From assembly GCF_010671925.1 (NCBI RefSeq), contig NZ_JAAHIH010000001.1:1493053-1557052 (forward strand): DNA of 64,000 bases. Reading direction: 5' to 3'. The position numbers were made by a program, and so were the translations under genes. Source of the stretch: Moorena sp. SIOASIH (lineage in GTDB: Bacteria; Cyanobacteriota; Cyanobacteriia; Cyanobacteriales; Coleofasciculaceae). Below, piece after piece: positions 25,301 to 32,471 of the stretch. Within the stretch, counting starts at the first letter, position 1, and each line of letters starts with the position of its first letter. Under the pieces are notes generated by a model. It saw only the letters and a program-made list of their open reading frames with translations, was not told the origin of the DNA and ran no database searches.

Positions 25301-26581
25301 ACGGGCAAAATCGGAATCTGCTCGGGAATAGGAGATAAACACCTCTAAAGAGGATGAGGTAATTTGAGCGCTACTTTCAGTAATAAATTCGTGATGAAGG
25401 GGTAGGGGAGGATGAAGGCTACGTTGCTGATTAAGAGTGAGCCAATTTTCATAATATCGCAAATTGTATCCCCCCAGTAAAATACTGGGATTACGATTTT
25501 GTTTTTTCCATTTAATCGCTTTTACTAATAAGGTCTTATGGTCTGAGTAGTAGCGCTCATCCTGATGCAATACCTTAATCAGTTTGTCAGCCTCAATGCG
25601 GTATTTTGCTTCATCCTTATAGGTAGTAAAATCCAGAAATTGTAGCCCTCTGATCTGGGGAGGAATGCCCTCTAGTTCTGTGGATTCAATCAAGAGGGGA
25701 ATAATTCGTTTGTTGTTGTCCAAGGCGTGGGTGATTTCTTGCTGACAATAGTCTGATGTCACGGAAGCAGGTGAAATTAAGTAGACCAGGTTATCAGCTC
25801 CCTCAATCCCTTGATTGATTACGTCTTGGAATCGGGTACCGGTTTGAATATCGGTCTTATTCGTCCAAACCGTTAAACTTTGCCGCATTAAAGTTTTAGC
25901 AATTTTCTGCATCACCGGCTTATCTTGATCGGCGTAGCAGATCAACACGTGGGTCAGAAGGTTATTGGCATTCTTGGTGCTTTCACAAATCAACTCACAG
26001 TGTAGGTCTGTAGGAACACAAGGAGGTTGCTGATCATCAAACCTAACCTTTAGCCAAGATTGAGCCTGTTGTCGCTCTTCTCCAATTAACAAGTAGTTAG
26101 TTTTTTTGTGATGTCTAGACCACTCCAATGCCTTGACTAAAATTTCTGTATGTTGTCTGACGTAATCACTTTGATGGTGGATTACCTGGAGTAACCCAGC
26201 CAAGGATTTTTCAAAATCATCTGTATTATCTTGGAAAAAGACCCAGTTAATTTTTTGGATAATTGGATGCATCTTATCCCAACAATCCTTAGGTTCAACA
26301 TGGAGTAGAGGGATGATGCGTTTGTTGAGTTTAACAGCGAGTTGAATCTCTTTGAGACAATAGGCAGATTTTACTGAATGGGGAGCAATGATAAACAAGA
26401 AGTTATGGGATTTTTCAATGCCATCATCAATTTGATTTTGGAAGTCTACACCCAGAGGAATATCCTGTTGGTCAAACCAGATGCTGAAACCAAGTTCGGT
26501 TAATCGTTGGTGTAGTTTGGTAGCAAATGCTTTGCTATCTTTTCGTCCGTAGGAGATGAAGGCATCGAAAAAAGTCTTCAT
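22391..26581 (-). CDS. triple-TIR, transmembrane, WD40-repeat protein (copy B)
   Basis: 1,396 residues from the ATG at 26581, which aligns with the start of copy A (MKTFFDAFISYGRKDS); the frame is open 32 codons further up. Same order as copy A: three TIR domains with their Glu kept (YCLKE, YCQQE, YCADE), coiled coil, one membrane helix (IVGVIIALVGAVGTLIYQI), WD40 repeats. Differences: WD40 repeat 10 is internally deleted (NGNY joins directly to GHRLIMD), and copy A's HVHI/KDYHC insert before repeat 5 is absent. The rest is closely similar, so the duplication is fairly recent but old enough for scattered substitutions. Upstream lies a SLATT-only gene. Confidence 0.88.
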   Translation of the reverse strand: MKTFFDAFISYGRKDSKAFATKLHQRLTELGFSIWFDQQDIPLGVDFQNQIDDGIEKSHNFLFIIAPHSVKSAYCLKEIQLAVKLNKRIIPLLHVEPKDCWDKMHPIIQKINWVFFQDNTDDFEKSLAGLLQVIHHQSDYVRQHTEILVKALEWSRHHKKTNYLLIGEERQQAQSWLKVRFDDQQPPCVPTDLHCELICESTKNANNLLTHVLICYADQDKPVMQKIAKTLMRQSLTVWTNKTDIQTGTRFQDVINQGIEGADNLVYLISPASVTSDYCQQEITHALDNNKRIIPLLIESTELEGIPPQIRGLQFLDFTTYKDEAKYRIEADKLIKVLHQDERYYSDHKTLLVKAIKWKKQNRNPSILLGGYNLRYYENWLTLNQQRSLHPPLPLHHEFITESSAQITSSSLEVFISYSRADSDFARQLNEALQMQGKSTWFDQESIPPGSDFQQEIYRGIENSDNFLFIISPRSVNSPYCADEVEYAQSLNKRFVTILHHEVAANLLHPALAKIQWIDFRNYRGDFNTNFSELIRTLDTDRDHVHNHTKLSQRCLEWEKNHKTLDLLLRGIEFSIAQNWFMEAERDHKYPPPTPLQKEFFEASKNGIEAAKEAEKQRQAEIIRLQEERTKEAKARLAEQKKRVRQQKFLIVGVIIALVGAVGTLIYQIKQKKEANHNLKLAVINNLLSEAKESLPENHKNPTMALRLAEAAYKIDNQGPQVSQVLNRVYHSAIHNRSFFYYANMGHKRDVTSAVFSPDGSRILTASKDTTAKLWNLKGELIKTLAGHSARVNSAVFSTDGNTIVTTSEDKTAKLWDKEGKLLNTLQRHDCVRNGQCQVNSAVFSPDGQTILTASDDNTATLWNKKGKLINTLRGHKDIVVSAVFSPDGKKIITASRDKTAKLWDKDGNLITTLNQDRGLTSAVFSPDGTKIITTSKDKTAKLWKQNGELIKLLKGHNGWVNSAFFSKDGDKIITASEDGTAKLWDKDGTLIKTLKGHSEPVKKALFSPDGKTIITVSDDDTAKIWDLDGNVIANLIAHQLSVTTAAFSPNGNTIITASDDSTVKLWDITKQRVNSSFTHSAPVNYAVFYPNGEKILIATTEKKPYSWDLSGKLLKQLPYDCDIGKNCAVTAAFSPNGNYGHRLIMDINLHDNYNNIRIFGSSGAKLASFSQDDQQIFTTSNDHTAKLWDFSGSELIEISEYKGHKRVVNSAVLSPNRQQILTASKDKMAKLWNLNGEIITDFKGHKGAVNSAVFSPDGKTILTASADDTIKLWDLNGKLIRTFAGGPGKGHMSDVNSAVFSPDGKTILSASDDKTAKLWHLNGNLILEMKDLTPAAVNSAVFSPDGTKILTASSNGTVSVWEKSEAIYKWLQKANIYQLSPKDREEFGLEHRYSR

Positions 26582-26726
26582 AGAAGTTGGGTAGTGAAGT
26601 AGGGATTCAATATAACTATTTGAGAGGAACTTGGGCTCACAAGTCTCGGAACCTATAGTTATACAATTCCCTAACATTCTACTAACGTAACAGTTTTACC
26701 ATTAGCTGGTCAGCACTCAGCAGTCA

Positions 26727-26830
26727 ACCGATAGTAGCGATCGCAGCAATCAAGGTTAGCTTATCTAAAATCTTCTTTTCCTCAAGACCACCCAGCACGT
26801 CTGGCAGATAAGTCTGAACATCTTTGAGGG
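26727..26830 (-). pseudogene. remnant of GH19 N-terminal region
   Basis: About 104 bases match 20230-20333 of the SLATT-GH19 gene (DVQTYLPDVLGGLEEKKILD and on to IAAIATIG). Both sides are deletion joints: one to repeat DNA, the other to the linker sequence GGTAATCC. It shows that the B copy once had a GH19 domain. Confidence 0.8.
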
Positions 26831-26881
26831 ATTACCAGGATTACCCCCTCTGAGGGGGTAATCATTTGGGAATTGGCTGGC

Positions 26882-27517
26882 TTATCGAATCGCTGCCTGT
26901 TGTAATTGTTCGTTGAGTTGTGACTCAGCCATACCTGGGTTTTGAGTTGGGTTTTGAGTTGGATTTTGAGATGGGAACTCTGTTTCCTCCCTGGCATGTT
27001 TCTGCTCTTGCTGAACCTCGCTGATGTATCCTTCTACATCTTTTTTAATCAGCGCCTCGACACGGGAGGAAAACTGGCTAAATGCCTGGGTGTGGTTTTC
27101 TAGACGTTGGTAAGGTCCACTTAACTGAAGAAATTGCCAGCCTTCTATCTTCATGGCTTCTGCGCTGTTGCGATACTGAGTGTAGTGTTTGCCAGATTGA
27201 AATAGCTCTTCTAAAGCGGCGCTAATTGCCACTATCTGACTCATTGCAAAGGCAGTCCAACCCAGAGCTACTCTGATTTGACCGTTGCTGCTGTTGATAC
27301 CGACTAAAGCGGGAACAATTACCCCTCCGATAATGGTCAACAGTCGCAGGGTATAATAGCGGTTGCGACACTGATTTGCTCGCTTGTCTAACCACAACAC
27401 TTGGTCGAGCCAGCGAGCTTTGATAAACCGCTTCTGCAAATCCGATAGATCAATCCCATCAATCAACCCACCCATCTCTTCTTTAAATTTTTCCTGATAA
27501 GACCGTTTTTTTACCAT
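26882..27517 (-). CDS. SLATT-like membrane protein without GH19 (copy B)
   Basis: 211 residues closely similar to residues 1-212 of copy A: FIKARWLDQVLWLDKRANQC, two membrane segments, and HYTQYRNSAEAMKIEGW. It ends at TAA where copy A has GAA (Glu) after the helix EQLQQ, a single-base change. Downstream the linker is still recognisable and then a deletion removed nearly all of the GH19 domain (remnant 26727-26830). The protein left is a plain two-helix SLATT-like module, about the length of known free-standing SLATT effectors, so it may still work. Same strand as the B TIR-WD40 gene, 300 bp upstream. Confidence 0.78.
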   Translation of the reverse strand: MVKKRSYQEKFKEEMGGLIDGIDLSDLQKRFIKARWLDQVLWLDKRANQCRNRYYTLRLLTIIGGVIVPALVGINSSNGQIRVALGWTAFAMSQIVAISAALEELFQSGKHYTQYRNSAEAMKIEGWQFLQLSGPYQRLENHTQAFSQFSSRVEALIKKDVEGYISEVQQEQKHAREETEFPSQNPTQNPTQNPGMAESQLNEQLQQAAIR

Positions 27518-27574
27518 GATTGACTCGTCCTGTTTACTTGAGAGGATTCCCCAAAGCCCTTGCGCGTAGCGCTA

Positions 27575-27700
27575 TACATGTATGGATTTTTTTTGGGGAT
27601 TCATTACTCCAGTTATAACCGGGAATTATTGCAACCTGGGTAAGGACAAATTATCAAGTTTAGAGTATAGTTTAATCGGGGAAATAATACCCTTTTTTTT
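27575..27700. promoter_or_regulatory. conserved upstream region of unit B
   Basis: Counterpart of 21618-21740, with the same CCAGTTATAACCGG palindrome. A short piece of hairpin-tipped repeat (GCGCGTAGCGC) lies just before it. Confidence 0.5.
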
Positions 27701-27960
27701 CATAGTGGTCATGGGAATTTGGCGGAAGCGAGCCAAGCAGCTTGTATTGGAAATTTTTAGAAAAAAAAGGCAGTAGCAATCTCTATAAGTGTGAGGATTT
27801 AGCTATTTGCTAAAGTACTTTAAGCTGTTGCGCATTTAAATTGGGTATTATTCAGTTATAAAAAAACCGTCAAACCCTCTCCCCAGCTCCCCAGCTCCCC
27901 AGCTCCCCAGCTCCCCAGCTCCCCAGCTGTCAGAACCATCAAATTTAAATGAAGACCAGC

Positions 27961-28266
27961 TTACTCTCCTCCGGATACTTGATCAAGGCCACTTTCCAAG
28001 AGGTCGAGCATTTCTGTTAGCCATTTTCTAGCACTTTCTTCAGTTTCAAAATGGCGATTGGCATAGTCACCCACATCTTTCCAGGGAAAGGAGCGAGAAG
28101 CCAAAGCAACCCGTCCTTCGGTAATTATGGTACGATGCCACTTGGCAAGTTCTGGATTGTTGCAGCCAAGAACTACCTCTTCATCACTTTTACCTTCAAA
28201 ATCAGCTTCAGCAAACTCCCCAGCAAGAAAACTGTAGAGATTTTCGTAGTTAGGTTTTTGGCTCAT
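27961..28266 (-). CDS. CdiI-like immunity protein
   Basis: 101 acidic residues. The pattern LYSFLAGEFAEADFEGKSDEEVV followed later by a helix SARKWLTEMLDLLESGL resembles the CdiI_2-type immunity proteins (YxFLGxYF...D....EEVV ... WL..V). Such proteins bind and block a contact-dependent-inhibition toxin in the cytoplasm. The call is strengthened by its place 161 bp downstream of, and on the same strand as, an RNase A-like toxin gene (28428-28931). The family assignment is from memory of motif patterns and is moderate; the acidic character (many E/D) fits a partner for a basic RNase. Confidence 0.6.
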   Translation of the reverse strand: MSQKPNYENLYSFLAGEFAEADFEGKSDEEVVLGCNNPELAKWHRTIITEGRVALASRSFPWKDVGDYANRHFETEESARKWLTEMLDLLESGLDQVSGGE

Positions 28267-28427
28267 GGGTAGATTTTTGGTGTATAGTTAATTGGTAATG
28301 TTGAGTAATGACTGAAGATTGGAGAATTAGAGACTGAAGATTAAATAAATACAAGATATTATAGTTTAAGCAAGGGTCAGTCTAAACTATAAAATCTACA
28401 CTATAAAATCTACAATCCCCTGAGCAG

Positions 28428-28931
28428 TTATCTAGCGGGATATGACGTAAGAAGTAAGCAATCTCCCTTTGCTGTTTTTTTCATAACCGCACGCAACTTT
28501 CTACTATTAGAAATATTGCTCAGAGAAGGAGAACGGCTAGCCACACGACCAACTACTTCCCTAGCCCTATAGTTAACAGCTCGCTTCTCACCTCTAGCAG
28601 CATCAAGAACCCAACTATTTAATCTATTCCGGTTGGCTCTCAAAGCAGCTTGAATATTAGTGGCAGCAGTTCCCAAATCGCTATAGGTGCTAGCTGCGCT
28701 GATTCTGGGAGCATTAATTAATCGGTCCACTAGTTGTTGATCACTTTTACCAACATGGCGATCAATAGTGTGACCACCAAGGTACTCCTGTCGTTGTAAC
28801 CAGTTCGAGGGAAAATTACTCGGCACGCATTGCGCAGAAGCTGATTGACTCAGGTAGAAACTCTGTACAAGAGTCAAAACAGCCAATAGTCCAGCACTCT
28901 TGGCTAGGGATTTTTTCCAATGGGTAAGCAT
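28428..28931 (-). CDS. secreted RNase A-like toxin (CdiA-CT type domain)
   Basis: 167 residues. A signal peptide (LLAVLTLVQSFYLSQSASA, cut near 33/34) leads directly to a bacterial RNase A-like domain: GGHTIDRHVGKSDQQLVDRL with the likely catalytic His (~54) and Lys (~62), SAASTYSDLGTA, then LLLTSYP at the end. This domain is normally the C-terminal toxin of huge CdiA or polymorphic-toxin proteins and cleaves RNA in target cells. Here it stands alone with its own Sec signal, with the immunity gene downstream. It may be a free secreted bacteriocin-like RNase, or an orphan toxin captured behind a signal peptide. The basic C-terminal half fits RNA binding. Confidence 0.72.
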   Translation of the reverse strand: MLTHWKKSLAKSAGLLAVLTLVQSFYLSQSASAQCVPSNFPSNWLQRQEYLGGHTIDRHVGKSDQQLVDRLINAPRISAASTYSDLGTAATNIQAALRANRNRLNSWVLDAARGEKRAVNYRAREVVGRVASRSPSLSNISNSRKLRAVMKKTAKGDCLLLTSYPAR

Positions 28932-29120
28932 CTTAAATAATGTCTGTTTTTACCTACTATTCCCAGCAGCTTTTTGATTGTAACATCCTGAGCGACTGCA
29001 TCAAGACAATGAAAGGAGGGTCAATGGGCGACTGACTGTATCAGGGATGAGCTCATTGCCCTCAAAGCTGTATAGAGTAAACTTTTGATGATCATATATT
29101 AATTTTGGTTAAGTCAACCT

Positions 29121-29915
29121 ATGTCTAATCAAGAAATTCGGCCAGAAGGGCAACCGTTAATCGATCGCTCTATAGAGGAGAAAACTAAGGACTTTTTGGA
29201 GATAGGGAGAATTGCTGGTCTTAATACAACATCCGATTGTGCAGGTGCTGATCTCAGCGGTGCTAATTTGAGTAGTGTTAACCTCAGCCGTGTCAATTTG
29301 AGTGGTGCTAACCTTAGCCTTGCTAAACTCAATGGCGCTAATTTATTTGGTGCTAATTTATTGGGAGCTAACTTGTTCGGGACTGACCTGAATGAGGCTA
29401 ATCTTAGTGATGCTAATCTTAGTGATGCTAATCTCAGCGAGGCTATCCTCAGTCGTGCTATTCTCAGCAGCACCAATCTCAGGGGTACTCTGGTCAGCAA
29501 TGCTAACTTTAGCTATGCTATCCTGAGTAATGCCAACCTCAGCCATGCTATCTTGAGTAATGCTAATCTGAGTTATGCTAATCTATTTGGTGCTAACCTC
29601 AGCGAAGCGAATCTATTTGGTGCTACCTTAAGTTGCGCTACTTTGAATTATGCCATTTTTAACAATGCTAATTTGAGTTACAGCAACTTCAGTTATGCCT
29701 CGATGGACTATACAGTACTGAGTGGTGCTAACCTCAGATGTGCTATCTTGGGGGAGACTAACTTGAGTAAAGTCAATCTGAGTGATGCTAAATTAGAGAA
29801 AGCCCGGTTGGTCAATAATTTAGGAATTTCTGAAGAGATGAAGCTTGACTTGAAACAAAGGGGAGCAATTTTTGAAGATTCCCATGATAATGGTTTGACA
29901 ATTTTGAATCGTTAA
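29121..29915 (+). CDS. pentapeptide-repeat protein
   Basis: 264 residues. After a ~40-residue leader come about 35 pentapeptides of the A(D/N)LSG type (ANLSG, ANLFG, AILSN), which fold into a right-handed quadrilateral beta-helix. The C-terminal ~30 residues (LGISEEMKLDLKQRGAIFED) form a cap common in cyanobacterial members. No signal peptide, so it is probably cytoplasmic. The function is unknown; some family members mimic DNA and protect gyrase, but nothing here indicates that. Plain TTG/ATG ambiguity does not arise: ATG at 29121. A dense repeat block follows the stop. Confidence 0.85.
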   Translation: MSNQEIRPEGQPLIDRSIEEKTKDFLEIGRIAGLNTTSDCAGADLSGANLSSVNLSRVNLSGANLSLAKLNGANLFGANLLGANLFGTDLNEANLSDANLSDANLSEAILSRAILSSTNLRGTLVSNANFSYAILSNANLSHAILSNANLSYANLFGANLSEANLFGATLSCATLNYAIFNNANLSYSNFSYASMDYTVLSGANLRCAILGETNLSKVNLSDAKLEKARLVNNLGISEEMKLDLKQRGAIFEDSHDNGLTILNR

Positions 29916-29935
29916 AGACAAGGGAACAGGGAATA

Positions 29936-30135
29936 AGGCAATAGGCAAGAGGCAAGAGGCAATAGGCATGCTAGCAAGAGGCATGCTAGCAAGAGGCATG
30001 CTAGCAATAGGCATGCTAGCAATAGGCAATAGGCATGCTAGCAATAGGCATGCTAGCAATAGGCATGCTAGCAATAGGCAATAGGCATGCTAGCAATAGG
30101 CAATAGGCATGCTAGCAATAGGCATGCTAGCAAGA
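29936..30135. repeat. tandem GCATGCTAGCAATAG repeat
   Basis: About eleven units of AATAGGCATGCTAGC with variants. GCATGC and GCTAGC are palindromic, so the array can fold on itself. A CCCGATT heptamer array follows at 30171-30285. Neither codes for protein. Confidence 0.85.
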
Positions 30136-30347
30136 GTTAATCAAGTATATAGGTATTTTGGGTAACTCTTCCCGATTCCCAATTCCCGATTCCCGATTCC
30201 CGATTCCCGATTCCCGATTCCCGATTCCCGATTCCCGATTCCCGATTCCCGATTCCCTGTTCCCGATTCCCTATTCCCTGTTCCCTTTATCTATCAATCC
30301 TATGTTTACATCTCAAATAAAAATACTATATAAGTTAAGTTCTGATT

Positions 30348-31529
30348 ATGTCTGAATTTACTCCAAAAGAATGGGGTAAAATCCGAGAAACTTTGGCTGA
30401 CGATCCCACTAAGTATGGATTGCCTAAACGGGAATATGGCTCGGTGGTATTGGGGTCATTTAATATCAGAAAACTGGGTTCGGTAACTAACCGCAGTCCT
30501 CAAACCTGGGATTTTTTGGCTCATGTGTGTAAGCACTTTGACTTGCTGGCTATCCAAGAAATCATGGATAACCTGAGTGGTTTCCAGGAGTTGAAGGGGC
30601 GGATGGGGTCAGAGTTTGGTACGATTGTGTCTGATCGAACTGGGGTGTTTCCTAATGAACCAGGATTAGGGGAAAGACTGGGATTTATATATAATTTGTC
30701 GATGGTTCAGCGGGGTGAAGTGGTCTCAGATATTTCTTTTGACCGTACTAAGGTTTTAGAAACCTTGGCTCGTAACTATGATCAGATCAATCAGGCTATT
30801 TTACCCTATGTTGAATATCTAAAAGAACTGGATCAGTGGAACTCAAATCAGTTAGTAAAACGCCCGAAGAAGCCGAATGTTAGGATGCCAGTGTTTCTAA
30901 CCTTTGCTCGCCAACCGTTCTGTGTTAGCTTTAGAATTGTTGGTCATCCTGGTACTAACCCCTATGAGTTTATGGCGGTTAATGCTCATCTGTATTTTGG
31001 TGACTATATCTCAGATCGCCGTCAGGAATTTGATGCACTGATGGCATGGATATTAGGACGGTTTATCCAACATGATCGAGCTTATTATCCCAATTTTATC
31101 TTATTAGGGGATCTGAATCTAGATTTTGATAATCCTACTACAGACCGTGACCGGATTGAAAAGCATATCAAGATGTTTAATGCTAAGGTTAGAGGGGAAG
31201 CAAATGTTAATTTTCCGTTCTTAGACCCCCATCCACAGACAAACCAAGTCTTGCGCACTAATGCTAGATTTACGGAAACCTTTGACCAAATTGGTTTGTT
31301 TAATTGGGATCAGCGTCTTCCTACTTATAAGGAACATTCCTCTATGGGTGAAAACCCACGAGGACCGGATTATGGTGTTTTTAATTTTGTTGAATTGTTT
31401 AGTGATGCCTTATACAACCGAGGGGTTAGTGAGTTATCAGTATCCCAGAAGAAGGCATTTTTTCGACGGTTTGAACATGAGGTAAGTGACCATTTACCGT
31501 TGTGGTTACGACTGCCGTTGCCGGATTGA
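30348..31529 (+). CDS. endonuclease/exonuclease/phosphatase (EEP) family nuclease
   Basis: 393 residues. EEP signature motifs in order: SFNIRKLG (~42), LAIQEIMDN (~68, metal-binding Glu), NAHLYFGD (~213), LGDLNLDFD (~250, catalytic Asp/Asn), FDQIGLF (~308), and the final EVSDHLPLWLRL (~378, catalytic Asp-His). This is the DNase I/APE1-like fold; cleavage of DNA phosphodiesters is the likely activity, though some members are phosphatases. It lacks a signal peptide. The helical insertion at ~125-185 is larger than in basal members. It is next to the pentapeptide and toxin-immunity genes but is not in an operon with them. Confidence 0.82.
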   Translation: MSEFTPKEWGKIRETLADDPTKYGLPKREYGSVVLGSFNIRKLGSVTNRSPQTWDFLAHVCKHFDLLAIQEIMDNLSGFQELKGRMGSEFGTIVSDRTGVFPNEPGLGERLGFIYNLSMVQRGEVVSDISFDRTKVLETLARNYDQINQAILPYVEYLKELDQWNSNQLVKRPKKPNVRMPVFLTFARQPFCVSFRIVGHPGTNPYEFMAVNAHLYFGDYISDRRQEFDALMAWILGRFIQHDRAYYPNFILLGDLNLDFDNPTTDRDRIEKHIKMFNAKVRGEANVNFPFLDPHPQTNQVLRTNARFTETFDQIGLFNWDQRLPTYKEHSSMGENPRGPDYGVFNFVELFSDALYNRGVSELSVSQKKAFFRRFEHEVSDHLPLWLRLPLPD

Positions 31530-31692
31530 AGTTACTGATCATTTGGCTAGTTTGGTTAATCAATGCTTGTAAACAGCAGATCTTATCTTCAGCAAACTGC
31601 CCTTTGGTAAGTTCAGGGGTAATGTTAATGGCAAAATCAACAATATGACTAGCGATTTCTGGGGGTAAATCACCTAAGGATAGCGCTATCAA
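31530..31692 (-). pseudogene. possible remnant of an unknown gene
   Basis: The minus strand reads SLGDLPPEIASHIVDFAINI and LTKGQFAEDKICCLQALINQ, which has protein-like composition, but it runs antisense into the nuclease gene and its start abuts a repeat array. No family was recognised. It is probably the tail of a gene truncated by rearrangement, or chance. Confidence 0.25.
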
Positions 31693-31910
31693 AAGAAAAG
31701 CGATTCGGCTTCGCCGACGCTACGCGATCGCACAAACCCATAACAATAGCGCTATCAAAAGAAAAGCGATTCGGCTTCGCCGACGCTACGCGATCGCACA
31801 AACCAATAACAATAGCGCTAGAGGATGAGATGCGAACGCACAAACCAATAACAATAGCGCTAGAGGATGAGATGCGATTCGGCTTCGCCGACGCTACGCG
31901 ATCGCATGCA
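31683..31910. repeat. cluster of TAGCGCTA and hairpin-tipped repeats
   Basis: Four ~55-60 bp units (TAGCGCTA, GCGATTCGG CTTCGCCGACGCTACGCG, ATCGCACAAACC). Three carry the hairpin-tipped repeat (31701-31731, ~31766-31796, 31875-31906; minus-strand arm GATCGCGTAGCGT then CGGC-GAA-GCCG), and one has lost it cleanly, giving GATGCGAACGCACAA. Confidence 0.75.
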
Positions 31911-31976
31911 TGATTGGGGCAATGGACAAAATTTTGATGAGGAAGATGACTATAAATTTGCCATTATCCTAGCTGT

Positions 31977-32075
31977 TAAGGGTTGAGTATTAACAGTCAA
32001 CTGTCAACCCTCAACCCTTAACACTCAACCGTCAACTTTCAACTTTAAACTTTCAACTTTAAACTCTCAAAACTC
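31977..32075. repeat. tandem CAACTTTCAA/CAACCCTTAA repeats
   Basis: Runs of CAACCCTCAACCCTTA and CAACTTTAAACTTT between the repeat cluster and the PEP-CTERM remnant. No coding content. Confidence 0.7.
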
Positions 32076-32077
32076 TT

Positions 32078-32228
32078 CTAAACGTTTTGAGAGGATCCCT
32101 TCTTTTTCCGCAGCAGCAAGCTAGCACCGAGCACACTTAACCCTAAAATAGTAGCAGGCTCGGGAACTTTACCCACTTTAGTGTAGGTGACACTACCGTC
32201 TCCAGAACCGAGAAAGAAATCACCATAG
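32078..32228 (-). pseudogene. C-terminal part of interrupted PEP-CTERM protein
   Basis: 50 codons ending in the sorting signal VPEPATILGLSVLGASLLL then RKKKG, the PEP-CTERM motif, membrane helix and basic tail recognised by exosortase. Joining it to 35848-36014 by removing the TnpB element at 32229-35847 gives one open frame of 105 codons plus stop. That is short for the family, so some internal sequence may have been lost earlier. Confidence 0.85.
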
Positions 32229-32384
32229 TTGACACTCCCCGGTCATTAGACGCGGGGATTCTTCGCTCAATGACCCGACTTGCTGAACCTGGCCGGAACC
32301 AAGAACAGTAGAGGTCAGATCTCCCGAAGCGTTCGGATCGATGATCCAGGTTCCGGTGTGCCCCACCGTACCCAAGGCTCTTTT
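32220..32384 (-). pseudogene. 3' exon of the IS608-like tnpB
   Basis: Continues the tnpB frame after the intron: KRALGTVGHTGTW, SGDLTSTVL, QQVGSLSEESPRL, the usual TnpB C terminus. The stop has been lost and the frame runs out of the element into the host gene (stop at 32220-32222). Confidence 0.78.
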
Positions 32385-32427
32385 ATTACGGTCGATGCCT
32401 GGTATTACCCAGGGCACCTCCGCTCCA

Positions 32428-32461
32428 AAGCCGTGCGTGAAACTTTCGCCTCACACGGCTC
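32428..32461 (-). ncRNA. group II intron domain V
   Basis: GAGCCGTGTGAGGC, GAAA, GTTTCACGCACGGCTT on the minus strand. Here the maturase frame stops upstream of this hairpin, unlike intron 1. Confidence 0.85.
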
Positions 32462-32471
32462 CTAAGTTCTC

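Noticed and set aside
27582..27776. 64-codon plus-strand frame starting in the conserved upstream region of unit B
   Set aside because: The matching region of unit A is not open in this frame, so the conservation is regulatory rather than coding.
27961..28931. Classical intracellular toxin-antitoxin pair
   Set aside because: The toxin has a clear signal peptide and the partner looks like a CDI-type immunity protein, so an exported toxin with immunity fits better.
29129..29546. Minus-strand frames rich in Leu/Ala/Arg or Ile/Ser opposite the pentapeptide gene
   Set aside because: They are shadows of the 15-bp codon periodicity of the pentapeptide repeats.
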